Shown here piece by piece: positions 26,800 to 39,449 of a DNA stretch of 64,000 nucleotides. The notes under the pieces were generated by a model. That model saw nothing but the letters and a program-made list of their open reading frames with translations. It ran no database searches and was not told the origin of the DNA. Origin of the DNA: Metopolophium dirhodum (Eukaryota > Arthropoda > Insecta > Hemiptera > Aphididae); NCBI RefSeq assembly GCF_019925205.1, contig NC_083560.1:121741062-121805061 (forward strand). Direction: 5' to 3'. The position numbers and the translations under genes are program-made. Position 1 is the stretch's first letter. Each line of letters starts with the position of its first letter.

Positions 26800-27295
26800 A
26801 GTGATTCACCATGCATGCCTATCTCAATTTTTTCCACATTAATTACTTTGCTAAAGTTCTGAGTTTTGGAATTTTCAGTATTTTCAATAATAGCCGCATA
26901 TTTTCCAAACACAAAGAGTTTTCACATAGTTTTAGGAATATCCTGTGCCGATGAGCCAACTTTTTTTTTCAAATAAAATCCAACGTTTTTAACTGCATAT
27001 TACAAAGCACTTTTTTCGAAAATGTTGGTGTCACTAAATCAAAATTCAAACGAGTAGTTTTTAAGTTATTCAATTTTTTTTAACAATTCACCAGGAAAAA
27101 CACGGCTATTATCATTTAAAATATAAATTTTAATTTCCACAGTAAACTCTTAAAAAGCTATAAAATATCTAAGTATTTGAAATAAGGTCAACTGGTTAAA
27201 ATATATAGTTTAAAATTCTAAAAATCAGAATATGAAGAAATTCATTTGATATTGAATAAAAAGTGGGAATGAGAAGATATAATTGGTGAATCACT
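26800..27295. mobile_element. Foldback/MITE-like element, 496 bp, with 12-bp terminal inverted repeats
   Basis: The ends are perfect 12-bp inverted repeats: AGTGATTCACCA at 26800-26811 and TGGTGAATCACT at 27284-27295. There is no coding capacity. The interior holds a block with TCAAAATTCAAACGAGTAG that recurs in the neighbouring element at 27611 and near 39690 and, inverted, near 6330. A non-autonomous DNA element is the best reading. Target duplications are not clear in the AT-rich flanks. Confidence 0.6.
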
Positions 27296-27610
27296 CAGTA
27301 TAATATATTATATGTTAGATTTATGATGATCTTTATTAACCAAACCATAAAAGTACATTTGTTAATAATATATCAATATATGGTTTGACTAAATTTGTAC
27401 CAATAATATTAGTACTCATAATTTTTTTATGTAAAATATATGGGTTCCCATTATGCCAATATTGTGATAGAACGTTTTTGTGTGAAAAATGTGGACAAAA
27501 TACTTTTTTCTCGCCATCGTTATGTCAGGTTAAGTTTATTTTTGTATTCAGTTCGGGTAAGAATCACCCGATTTGTTGAATATAGCGATTCTTATAATAA
27601 AGCTATACAG

Positions 27611-28329
27611 AGTTATTCACCAGGATTGATCAAACCTAGTTTTATTCTTTAATAATGATTTTTAGGTAAAGTCAAAAACCATATTACGCAACATATTTTA
27701 CATATTTAATGCAATTAAAAAATTTACTGTAGCGTTTTACAAACTTCTTTTTGCCAAAATATGAGTACCACATTTTTTACTATAAATTCTTAAACAGTTA
27801 GTTTTTTTAAATGTTGATGCATATAAATTGAAATTTAAAGAAATAGTTTCTGAATAGTTATTAAACTTAAAGTATCAAGAATAATAATGCAAACTAACAG
27901 GTATAAAGAATTGAGGGCTATGATAATTTGGAATTAATTATATAGTTATTAATATAAATATTATAATATTTTAAAATTTGTTAAACCTGTATAAATATAC
28001 TATAATGAGTGCTGAACTTAATATTATTACACATGTTTTATATTTGATGCACACCCATAACTAAGTATTATTAATTATTATCCAGAGCTGGTAGGTACTT
28101 ATATAAAATGTAATACCTAATTAAAAAACTACTTGTACAACAGATATCCATAATTCTCGTTTGAAAAAAATAAGTCTGTATTACCAAAAGATACTCATTA
28201 TAAATGGTAAAAAATATGTATACATTTTTAAATATGGTTTTATTGTACATAATATTAAAATTAGAATTTGATTACCGTAATTTGCATTATTATAGGTATG
28301 ATACAAATGAGCATACTTGGTGAATCACT
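27611..28329. mobile_element. Second foldback/MITE-like element of the same family, 719 bp
   Basis: Ends are AGTTATTCACCA (27611-27622) and TGGTGAATCACT (28318-28329), differing from a perfect pair by one base. An internal AAATGTTGATGCATATAAAT block parallels the ATGTTGGTG stretch of the first copy and the ATGTTGATAG stretch at 39685. It is more diverged than the first copy and lies only 315 bp from it. Confidence 0.45.
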
Positions 28330-31300
28330 CAACTAAATATAATATAATTATAAAGTACTTAATCTTAACTATATATACGTAGCGAGCAGTATATTAGGTT
28401 AATACAATATTGCTGGAGTATACTATTACCTCTGTAAGGTAGCATGGTCTATCATCGAACAATATTCTATGGATATTTGTGAACACTAATTGTATAGAGT
28501 CGTATATCATACAAAATATAATCATAGATATTTTAAGTATGTGTGTCTACCGAACAATAATAGTTGAATAATACTATTTATAGAACAATATTTAATATTG
28601 ATCTTCCGTATGACCTGACAGCAGGAGGCAACTAAATAAAATAATATTAATGTATCGTCGAGATTGGTCGACAATGGTCAGAATAAAAATGGTAGGTAGG
28701 GATTATTGAACTTTCAGTGAAAACGTTTCTAGTTTATTTTTACAAGTTTAATACGTAATAAAATATTCATGAACGAGTTATGTAAATCGTAAAACTTATA
28801 CAATCTACAAATCTACATATTATTATTAAACGCAGGGTTAGGTGATTTGAAGGCGTCGGTGGTGATGATGGAAGAGGCACTCATGCGATATTGCAGATTT
28901 CTTTCGAAATCGGTACGGTTTCCGTGGACGGAAAAAGTGTTTTTATTATAGTAATATTGTAGACAGTAGATTGTAATCAGTCATCGGTAACTGTGTTTGT
29001 TTTATGTTAAGCTGCAAGGCTAATAAGTCATAGCTGTGAAAATGAGTACTCATTAGTACTTGATGGGCTCAAAAACCCCCAACACGAAAATACAAAAACA
29101 AATTAGGTTTTAAACAATTTAAAATGATTTGTGAAAATTAATTTGTTTTATTTAAGAAGTTATTACGCATGTATTATATTTTCATATTATACAAGACTGT
29201 GATAATTTGATAAAGGTGTTAGGAGCTTAGACCGCATCGACATATTTTCAAGCTAACTGTTATAATAATTATATTAACAATAATTGTTATTATATTTTTT
29301 ATATGACGTAATACTTAGAAAAAGTAAACAATATATTATTTTTTCTTTAAAGCTTGTCCATGTAATTATTATCATCGATAGAAAAATATACGTAGGTAAG
29401 TAAATAATTAAATTCAAAATTAGTAAAATCTCGTTGGACCTTCTCAATAAACTGTACATGAGTAAGAAAAATATATTTTGTGTATTTCATTTTTGCTTTA
29501 TGCCATTTCATTGTTTAATGTTTCCGGAAAAAAAAATTGTAAATTATGTGAGTTAAGAAAATTCATATTTTCTGTTTCAACTGACTTATCACATGATAAA
29601 AATTGATAATGACGCATACTAATCCATTTTTATTTTTGTAATATTATACCATTTCGTATGTGTTTTCTTCACCATATCAGTAATTTCTCCACGACATCAA
29701 TAAACTATTCAGTTAGGTACTTACTGTTTTTTAAGCTTTTAAAAAATTAATTTCTGTTCAAATAATATATTTATATTTTTAGAAATTTTCATCGCTGCGT
29801 GGCGTCAACGTCGTGACATTGTTACTATAACAGGCATTGATTTAAATCACGTGAAAAAAATACTCCAAATTGTTGTGCCCAACGTGCGTTAATGTTCAAT
29901 TCCAACGATTCCAACAGGTCATATTTGGTTTTACGTGCTTAACATTGTCCTTTACGTGTAGCACAAAAAATAAACTGTACTGAATTACTAGGTCAATGCG
30001 TAGGTACCAGCAAACCTACCAGTTTGTACATAGTTGATTATAGTACGCATATAAATATTTTAATGCAGTTAGGTATTATAATACTCACATATATTCGCTT
30101 ACAACGAAATTAACAAACGACTTATAATATTATAATATTTTAGTTGCACGAGCGAAGAAAAATAATCTAACGGGATTATTTTTGGTATTAAACTATGTTG
30201 ATGGAATTTGGGGCAAATAATATTATAATATTAGCTGGGTGCGTATGTATGAGTGCGTCACAAAGAAAAGTAATAACGTACACATATAAAGAGGTATATG
30301 GACTTGGTTATATATTATGTACAGAGTTATTTATGTACGCTTTCACTCGTCTTTATAACTTATCCGAATAAAATTATCTTGTTTATAATAATAATATGTT
30401 AATATTTTGATTCTTGACTTGTTTTTAAATATATATACTGAAAATTGTGTAATACCACTTCATGCTGTGCTTTGAGACATGGTACATACATAAATATTAG
30501 TATGAACAATTCGTGTTTCTCATGTATCATACCCAACGATTTAAACCTATAATATACCTACCTATTACATATTCGGTAAATTCGTCACTTAATATTAATA
30601 ATATTCTTATGAACACTATCAATAACCCACCTATGTGCATTGATATGCATACAGTTTTTGATGGAATATAATAGTTTCAATTTTTTTTGGGGTTTTCAAA
30701 AATGACTCGATAATAAAATATAATAACAATTTTGTGACCATTTTTTTTTCATTCTAGTTAAGTATTGTTTACATTTTATTGCATTAACTGAATGTTATTG
30801 ATTTTTAAATATTTGGGTGTAACAATAAGTTTACCGATTGAAACTATTATCTTACTATATTTCATAATTTAAAAATATACTATTATAACGTTGAGGTTTC
30901 ATACAGTCAATGATTAAACATTTAAGTGCAAATGCAATGCAAATGCTATCACATGTAAAAATATAATTATTCCGATTTATGAATATATTGGAAACAAATA
31001 TTATAATATTATAATATTATCATACAAAAATGATAAAATATGTTTAAAATACTATAAACAAAATTACACAAACTACCAAATATGAGAAGATCTCCGAATT
31101 AAACACAAAAAAATAAATATCATTATTATTATAAAGACGGGTTCACAACTACGTCATTTGTCACCGTGTCGTATCCAAAAGCTGAGCTCGGAATAACACC
31201 GACCATTTCCTGGTAGGTATATCATGGTCAGTGAATGATACCACGATAGCAACGGCCAATTACAACAAGATAAAAGCCACACGATACGACAAAAGACATA

Positions 31301-31639
31301 GTCGTGAAAATGGCGTTATAATAATATAGTATCTATTATAATATGTATATAGGTAACGATTTGCAAAAGCAATCAGTCACAATAATTGGTATCGTCAATT
31401 AAAAAAAAAAATTAACTTTACCTATTTGTATAGTATAAAATAGACCATGAAAAAAAAAAAACTTGTTGGCAACCCGCCAGTTGGCTATGTGTCCATGTGT
31501 AGTATATAAGGGATATGTGGTGCGGTCAATGTGGCAATATTTAACGCTGGAAATGGCGATAATGTAAAGAGAAAGTACTTCGGATTTCCTATGACTCTGG
31601 GGCTATAACTTTTTATTGGATTTGAAACTTATGTGTGCC

Positions 31640-32690
31640 GTTCGGTAATCACGTTGAACAGTGTAACGGTTTTAAGAAGACTTACTACGAATACGAAGGC
31701 GTGGGTGAAATGATATATATATATATAGAATTTAAGTATATACGTTTGCTTGCGGTGTATTGACACTGAATACCGCACTGTTAATATTATTATTACGACC
31801 GATGAATTCGGAAAAAGGCAAACGATTTATTTACGATTCTTCGTACGGACGAGCGTACCTATATATATATATATATATATGTATAGTGTACGGGTACTAT
31901 TGTATTTCCGTAGACTTACGATCGTCTTATTGCGGTCGGCGCGTGGCGTCGCTGTTGCAATACGTTTTCTAAATGTATAATACGATATAGGTACCTATAC
32001 CCATCCATATAATATATATATATATATATTTATACAGCCGTATAGCGACTGCAATAATGGCGCACGGCGTATTGGTCAACAGCGACGTTTAATAACAATA
32101 TATAGGAGACGGAAAAATAGAACACAACAATAATACCTTACAGCAGGATTTCCCGGATAACCCCCGAGGCGCGCCGTAATATTATATTGGATTCGGACCG
32201 CACGTGCGTTATTCGGTAATCACGTTGGACGACGTCAGGTGGACTTCCGACGACTAACCGTTTATTGCCCACTCTTTGCGCACAGTTCAATAAGAATTCG
32301 GTTTTAACTTTATCACGCGAAAAACGAGCTCGGGCTTTAACTGCTGCACATACGGCCCATATATAATTGCCTACGACTGCTATAATATTATACATCGGCG
32401 ATCGACGTCGCGACGGGTGATTTGAACGACCAAGACCTCGAAAACAGTAGTCGGGGGGGGGGGGGGGGAGCACCGTGTGTTTTTCGTTTTGGTAATTATT
32501 TGTCTTTGACCAGGACACACCGCCAGACGTTATTAGGTCATGTACATTCTCTGCGCACGCGTGTTTGCGCATCGTTAATAATTGAACATCGGTACAACAC
32601 GACTGCGGCACGCGATCGACGGCAGTGTTTATCACTTCAAAAACGGTGGCGATAAGTAAACGTCGTAGAGATTTTATTACTTCGGGGCCC
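31640..32690. other. CpG-rich island inside the giant intron
   Basis: GC- and CpG-rich sequence at 31900-31960 and 32150-32680 is interrupted by TA-rich microsatellites (31859-31880, 32010-32030) and a G16 run (32453-32468). The block opens a 165-codon minus-strand frame (32138-32635) and several plus-strand frames; none has recognisable domains or good exon borders. The word TTCGGTAATCACGTTG occurs twice, near 31644 and 32214. It may be an alternative promoter or regulatory island. Confidence 0.3.
32453..32468. repeat. G16 homopolymer
   Basis: A run of sixteen G residues inside the CpG-rich island. It could form quadruplex DNA and is prone to length error in sequencing. Confidence 0.85.
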
Positions 32691-35600
32691 CTTCAGATAG
32701 GTACACGATAATTATTATTAGCAATATAATGTGACGCGTGTAGATTCCACTTTTGCAACCTTTAAACATATTACTATATTTGTATATTTTTATGATGGAA
32801 TGACACCGACTACGACAGGACATTATCATGAAAACACACAAAATAGTTAATATTTTATTCGTTGCAGTCGCGTTGTCGCTGTGAAGTTTGCTATAAGCTA
32901 TATATTATTTAAAGGTACCTATTTACCTATATTATGTAATATTATTTACTACATGTATGTACTACCTTTGAAGATTGTTATTTATTTATTATTTTACGAA
33001 CATTCCAAACAATCATATTATACAAGTCCATCTAAATTCTATAAATTCAGAACATAAATTATATAATATTATATTATTATTTACATTATTTGATAAAATA
33101 AAAAAATACAATACATAACGATAATATTATTTTTGTTTTACTAATTACCACAATATGCAATATTAATTTTAATATATAACAATCGTATAATATCATGACA
33201 AAAATCGATATAATAGATATCTATATTCATAATTTTATATTATTTTCATGATTACACTATGAATAGCCTGCATATTACGAAGTTATATTATTATATTGGT
33301 TATCACTTATTAACAACAGAACAACCCGCATAGAAATTAGGTTTTTTTTTATAAATTATGATACTATAGAAGTATTTTTGTATTAATACACTATATTGAG
33401 GTGTGTCTCATTAGTTATAAAAAAATTCAAAATTGGTTGGGGAGGGGAGTTAACGTTTTTTTATTAATATTTGTATTGACGAACGGTTATAATGTGTTTT
33501 GCCTTATATATTTCTATGAAAATTATTATGCAAATAAATAAAAGTAGTAGATATCGGTATTGAAAATGGAAATAGGGCAACACTGCATAATTCCGTGCTC
33601 AAACGTTAGAGTATTTTATTAGTTCTTTGATGTAGTCAGTATTAGGTAAATTGTACTCGATCGTATAGGTCATTAAGGTCAAATATATTCAATCGTTCAA
33701 TAGTTTTTTATGTGGTCCACGAATAACCGTACGCGAATAATACAAATAAAATGTACATGTTTTATTTAAAGCACAGTGGCACTGTTTTTCGATCTTAATG
33801 TATTAAGTTTAGGTATATCAGGGTAATAACGAAATATTTAGGGTAAAAATCAAAAATTTACTATAAAATACAGAAATTAAAAAAGTCAAATTGTATGTAA
33901 TTTGTTTATTATTTTTCAGGCCTAGACACTCACAATCGATGTCTTAGGACTGATACACAATTATTGCGGCAAACAAATTAACTTTTTTTAAATTAATGAA
34001 AATAACTGATAACATTTTTACAGACTATTATAATTACATTTTATACTCTTGGCTATTAATCGACTTATACCAAAATACTCTCAATAGTGTAGATGTTTGT
34101 CGGCCAGACACAAGCAAACAATATAAGTATAAATTATTATAATACATTTTTTATATTGCATTTTGATTTTATCGCTTTTTAAAAGTATTAATTAATTTGA
34201 CTTTTTAATAATAAAAATAATAATAAAAATATATACTTAATATTATTAAGAATATATTTTTATTGTTATTTCGAATATTTTTCAACCCAAACATATTAAA
34301 GATTTATTTTTTGGATTGTTGGATTTTTTTTTACAACAGAATTATATTTTATTCTGTAAAAATGTACTTATTTATTATTATTATACATATTATTTTTTTT
34401 ATTTATTTCACAAGTTTCTTTTGTGGTTTGGGTTTGAAAGAACTTTACAATATAAAATACAATTCAGAAATATTTTATATTAATGTAATTATGTGAATCT
34501 AATTCAATACTGTAGAAACCATTTTTGTGATTAATTATACCTAAGTAATGGCAGCAAAAATATAGTATAATAATATGAACACAATATAAATTCATAATAT
34601 TATTGTTTTATTTTGAACCATATATTGAAAAATATTATTCTTATTTTGAAATATCTTATATTATGTAAATACTTCCAATATTGTTCTATAACAAATGATA
34701 TTATTATTATGTAGTCGTTACTATATTTCCTAACACGGCGACATAGATAGGCAATTTAGCTACTCCAGTGTCATGATGGGTCAAGTGGAAAGCAAAATAA
34801 TTGTAATTTAATTAAAAATTACTCTGAATTCAATTATTTTAAAACCGTATTTAGTTACTTATAACTTATAACACAATTTTGATGTGGTGCACTTTATTTG
34901 CCACCACAATACGAACCTTAGTGTTTACTTGATAACGGCAAATTATGGATTCACCTTTGCCATGTGTGTGAAATCTGATCGTGTGACAGCTGGATGAGAC
35001 ACAAAACTTACATGATAATATATTTGATTTATTGCTTTTGTAACGATTGGAAAATTCCACAAATATGAACACACTATTATGCTGTCCCAGATACCCCAAA
35101 ATAAACATTTCTCTATACACACTTATATAAACCTACACCCAACACGTGTATGCGTATAACATCACTTTTCCCACTAATAATTTGAGAGATGTGTATCTTA
35201 ATCTTAAACAGCCAGAAACCAATCACCCGAATCAAGGGTTGCTCAACTCCGCTGACCCAGGAATGTTGCTTAAGTGTAAAAAAAATACTGTACACCCCAA
35301 CTGAGTTTCATATTATAACAAATGTTTGGTAAGTCGGTCGTTAAAAAATAAAATAAATAGTGGTAAAAAACTCCTTCGCTTCTTTACGTATGCAAAAAAA
35401 TAAGTAATTATAATTAAATAATAAATATGGAAATGACACATTTTGAGGAGAATTTGTATTCATTAACGATATTGTTCATATTTAATATGGGTACTGAGTT
35501 TATGCGAGAATTGATCCAAAAACATACGATATGCATGTCAGAAATAGATTCTGTAAAGCATAAAATAATAATTCAATATATGTTTTCGGTTTTGAAAAAT

Positions 35601-36077
35601 TAGATTTGTTTCAATAGTAGGTACCTATATAACGGATAAAAACAAAATAATTGAAGAACTTATCCTATAAAATCTCAATACTTATTTTTACAATAGATCA
35701 CGATTATAATCTTACTACAATACGGAACGAGTGACTTTTTTTTTTAATTTATAAAGCGTCGAAAAGTCTCTAGTGTATAATATTATTCTTAAGTATGGAG
35801 TCATATAATTCGCGATTCATTATATAAACTACATAATTAAATTTCAAACTAGCCAATTTATAAAATATATAACAAATACGTATACTGCCACAATACAGTA
35901 GGTACATACCAAAAACTTAGTTATGTAAATAATACATTATAGCTCGTGGTAAAATGTTACGTCATAAAAATTGTATTTGCAATCGACAACCATGATTATC
36001 TGTATTATCTATGTTGATAACATAGTTTGACCATAAACCATACTATATATATTAATTAACCACTACTATAACCACAA

Positions 36078-36424
36078 GCAAACATTTTCTTTACAACTTT
36101 AATAAAAATCAACTTACAAAATGTGTGTAATTAGTTAAACAGATCAATATCTTATTGAATTAAATTATGAACATTTGTGATCGCTGTACGTTATAAGCCT
36201 ACCGACGTTAGATATTTTTATAGCCGCTTAAATATATTATATTCATTGTTTATTGTGCGGTACGAATGGTGGTATAAGATCAAATCGATATCATAATATT
36301 ATTTCAAGTCAGCAAAACTCGAGTTTTTCACGTTAACATTCCAAATTTCTCACGACAAAGTTATAACGTGCAAACGAATACCTAACTAATGAAAATCAGC
36401 GATAAATAAGCGTTTTATTAGTTA
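36078..36424 (+). repeat. Direct repeat, copy 1 (347 bp)
   Basis: It begins GCAAACATTTTCTTTACAAC and ends TTTTATTAGTTA, like copy 2 at 37447-37791. The copies differ by roughly fifteen substitutions and a few one- to three-base indels. Flanks differ at both ends. It does not start with TG or end with CA, so it is not a standard LTR, and I see no terminal inverted repeat. Confidence 0.9.
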
Positions 36425-37103
36425 TGAGGAAAATTTTTTTCGGTCATAGTATACCGTGTGTATAAGGAATAGGGATGTCCTATCCATATAATATATATAT
36501 ATATTATATTTACTATCTATGATGATAGAGCCAGCCAATAGAACTCTTTCGTCATGTAAACTGACTTGGCCACTCTCTTACACCTATATTATCATGAAAC
36601 TCTAGTCGTCATTGTGATGACAATCATAATAATAATAATATAACCATAAATAAACTTAAAATATAACACCAACGATTGTGCGCGTGTGTGTCGTTTGTGG
36701 TAATCACTTGCCGCGGAGACAGTTATTTGCACATGCACACACGGCCGTCCGGGCTGCTTCTGCTGTCCTTTTCAAACGCCACCGACGTCGGCATGGCAAC
36801 CGCGCATTTAGCGAGCACCAGGATTAATAACAATAGGGTTACACACACCCACACACTCACAAATACAGAGAAACGCGCCCGTTTTGATCACTATTATTAT
36901 ATTACATATCGTCTTTTTACTTAAGTCTGATTTATTTATTGACTATGGCTATTATATTGTATAATACTATACGAAAGTATACGAGTTGGTATTAAGCGAG
37001 TGTGTACCCGTAGACGCCACTAATAAACCCCATCGACGTTTCGATTATTATGATCTACGTTGATAGTATGCCAATCTGAGATGACGAGAGCTCGGTATAA
37101 AAT

Positions 37104-37481
37104 TCATTCGTTCAATTTTACTGTTGGAAAATAGCACGTTTTTCTGACTTTTATTAATTTATCAGACGATATTTTTTTACTGTTGTTAAAATCGAGTTGA
37201 CCAGCATTTAAAATATATCTACAAGCGTGATACCTAATATCTACTAAAGTATCCGCCAATGAACTATTTAATTTATTAGACTGGTATATTAACACGTTTT
37301 GTATGACGTGCATAGGAATTCGGAGGTTATTATAAGGTTTCGAACATTTTAGAAATTGATCGTACGTAGTACTTGAAAATGTTAATTCATATAAAAAATG
37401 TACTGATATGCCGAATTGTACGTATATTATAATATCGTATAACAGTGCAAACATTTTCTTTACAACTTTAATAAAAATCAA
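37104..37481 (-). CDS. Uncharacterised 125-codon open frame next to a duplicated segment
   Basis: This frame has a less biased residue mix than most chance frames here. It starts with a hydrophobic stretch (FALLYDIIIYVQFGISVHFL), then a mixed charged region and a basic C-terminus ending in KLNE. It fills much of the 1-kb spacer between the two direct repeats, and its first codons fall inside copy 2. No domain is recognised. It might be a decayed receptor- or transposon-derived fragment. There is no clear splice signal or promoter, so coding status is doubtful. Confidence 0.2.
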   Translation of the reverse strand: MIFIKVVKKMFALLYDIIIYVQFGISVHFLYELTFSSTTYDQFLKCSKPYNNLRIPMHVIQNVLIYQSNKLNSSLADTLVDIRYHACRYILNAGQLDFNNSKKISSDKLIKVRKTCYFPTVKLNE

Positions 37482-37791
37482 CTTACAAAATGTGTGTAAC
37501 TAGTTAAACAGATCAATATCTTATTGAATTAAATTATGAACATTTGTGATCGCTGTACGCTAAAAGCCTACCGACGTTAGATATCTATATAGCCGCTTAA
37601 ATATATTATATTCATTGTTTACTGTGCGTACGATGGTGGTATAAGATCAAATCGATATCATAATATTATTTCAAGTCAGAAAAACTCGAGTTTTTCACGT
37701 AAACTTTCCGAATTTCTCACGACAAAGTTTTAACGTGCAAACGAATACCTAACTGATGAAAATAAGCGATAAATAAGCGTTTTATTAGTTA
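37447..37791 (+). repeat. Direct repeat, copy 2 (345 bp)
   Basis: This is the second copy of the repeat at 36078-36424, in the same orientation, 1.02 kb downstream. The high identity points to a recent duplication or two recent insertions. Its left end overlaps the first twelve codons of the minus-strand open frame at 37104-37481. Confidence 0.9.
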
Positions 37792-37999
37792 CCGCATGGC
37801 TCATGAAAACGGCGCAAACCCATATAATATATTATTATAATAAGATTCGCAGTACAAAGGTGCAATTTTTAATGGACAGAAATTGTTCAAATCCTTTCAT
37901 ATGCAGACGCTGTCCTGCAGTGAATACTGAATAATAGACGCCATGGATGATCAACATTTGAAGATGCTCTAAACTTTATAAAGTCTGTTGGTGCCCGAT

Positions 38000-38280
38000 A
38001 AGCTATTATGGCTGTAAATACGTTGTTTTTCGCCGAGCAGGGGTCAAAGTATCGTTGCCGCGCCTATCGCTGTCCCGCGCGTCTGCTTGCCCTACCCCTC
38101 ACCGTGCATCATACGGCCGAGTCTCTCGCGACATTTAGTCTGGTCCGGTTTTGCGAGGCGTTCGTACCGTCGTATTTACGCTCGTGACGACGACAATTGA
38201 TACAATCCGGTCGAACGTGTTCCGCCGGCGAAACTCGTGCACCAAACCCGACAAAATAGTGCGTTACCTATAATATTGTC
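38000..38280 (+). promoter_or_regulatory. CpG-rich probable promoter/5' leader of a nested plus-strand transcript
   Basis: Dense CpG sequence (CGCCGAGCAGGGGTC; TGCCGCGCCTATCGCTGTCC; CCGCCGGCGAAACTCGTGC) appears abruptly in AT-rich intron DNA and stops at the ATG at 38281. An initiator-like TTTAGTC lies near 38130. The arrangement of CpG island, leader and ATG exon with donor looks like a 5' gene end on the strand opposite the receptor. Confidence 0.35.
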
Positions 38281-38377
38281 ATGTACCGTTCTTGGGCCTC
38301 ATCGTGGTCAAGTCACCATTTCACCAGCCAAAGTTCCAGCCAATTGCCATCATACCAGCCCGAGTCACAGCATAAAG
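38281..38377 (+). CDS. Candidate first exon of a nested plus-strand gene
   Basis: The frame is open from the ATG and encodes 32 residues, Ser/Gln/His-rich, beginning MYRSWASSWSSHHF. It ends at AAAG|GTTAGG, a usable though not ideal donor, in phase 1. A CpG-rich leader lies immediately upstream. A very good acceptor follows 361 bp downstream. The protein is not recognised. It could instead be a non-coding or alternative 5' exon. Confidence 0.3.
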
Positions 38378-38736
38378 GTTAGGTCATAATATTATAATAT
38401 TTATGTTCGACGTCCGTTATCGAACAAATGTTCGCACGATTATGTAATATCGTCATCGCCGCCGTATTGTATAATTTGTACCTATTATCAATAGCTTTTG
38501 TTCGCCTGATTAGCGATATATGTTTATTTATTATCACTACGACTAACACTACACGATAAGCTCCATTTTGTTGTCATTATTATTATTATTTACATAATTT
38601 GAATTAATAGCATATATTTTTTTTTACCATCAACATTTCGTGTTATAATTATTTCGTTATCAAATTGCTATTGTTTTGTAAGGTTCTCACATTCCCATAT
38701 ATTTTTTCCGTTCCCACCTTTTACATTTTTATACAG

Positions 38737-38828
38737 TCCACTATCATTGCGAGCGGGCAATACCTAACGACAATTTACGCTCAAATTGCACGGCTGCTCA
38801 AACCAGGTTACCCCCATACAAAGTCTAA
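38737..38828 (+). CDS. Candidate second exon of the nested plus-strand gene
   Basis: It is preceded by a long pyrimidine tract ending in TTTTTATACAG (acceptor at 38736), one of the better acceptors in the window. In phase with exon 1 it adds 30 residues, including HYHCERAIPNDNL, and ends at TAA 38826-38828, giving a 62-residue product. Another frame through the same exon stays open to 38898 and looks more protein-like (YLTTIYAQIARLLKPGY), but it does not match exon 1 phase. The product is therefore uncertain. Confidence 0.25.
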
Positions 38829-39449
38829 TAATGTGGTTGAAAAATTGTGTTTAACCATTCGGAAAATGTTATTAAATGAGACTAGTTTGAGTGTATAATA
38901 TTATGTATAATCGTTTAAAAAGTAAAAAAAAAAAGTAATGTATTAACGCAAACTTAAAAGTGCCAACTTGTTATAAGTAACAATGAAAGAACTGCATGGT
39001 AAAATTGCAGTTCAGACCATCACGTCTGTGTACCACAAAAACCGGTGTTTTTCGCAAAATTATAACCCAATTAACAGTGTAATCGAGATTGTTTTATGAA
39101 TTTATAAAGGCTGACAGTACCACGTTAATTTGACATTTTGTTTGAAGAGAGATACGTGACTCGAGAGGAACTCGGTCACTTACAAGATACAATTTTGGGT
39201 CCAATTACTTTTTAGTGCACTCAACTCACGAATAATAAAACTGTTTTCATAAACATTAATGTTAAAAAACATTCATTCAAAATCCAACTTATTAAGATGT
39301 TTGTCAAAATGAAACCAGTTATTATAATATCTAGATATCTCATATGGAAACAGCAGAATGTCACTTAAGGGCGTCTGTCTGAAGACGTTTCAAATTAGAT
39401 ACATTTCTCCCCTCGGTTTATGCCTATATTTATATAATATATACTATAC

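Noticed and set aside
32138..32635. 165-codon minus-strand open frame
   Set aside because: It is caused by GC content and a G16 homopolymer (a poly-proline run in the frame). It has no recognisable domain or exon borders.
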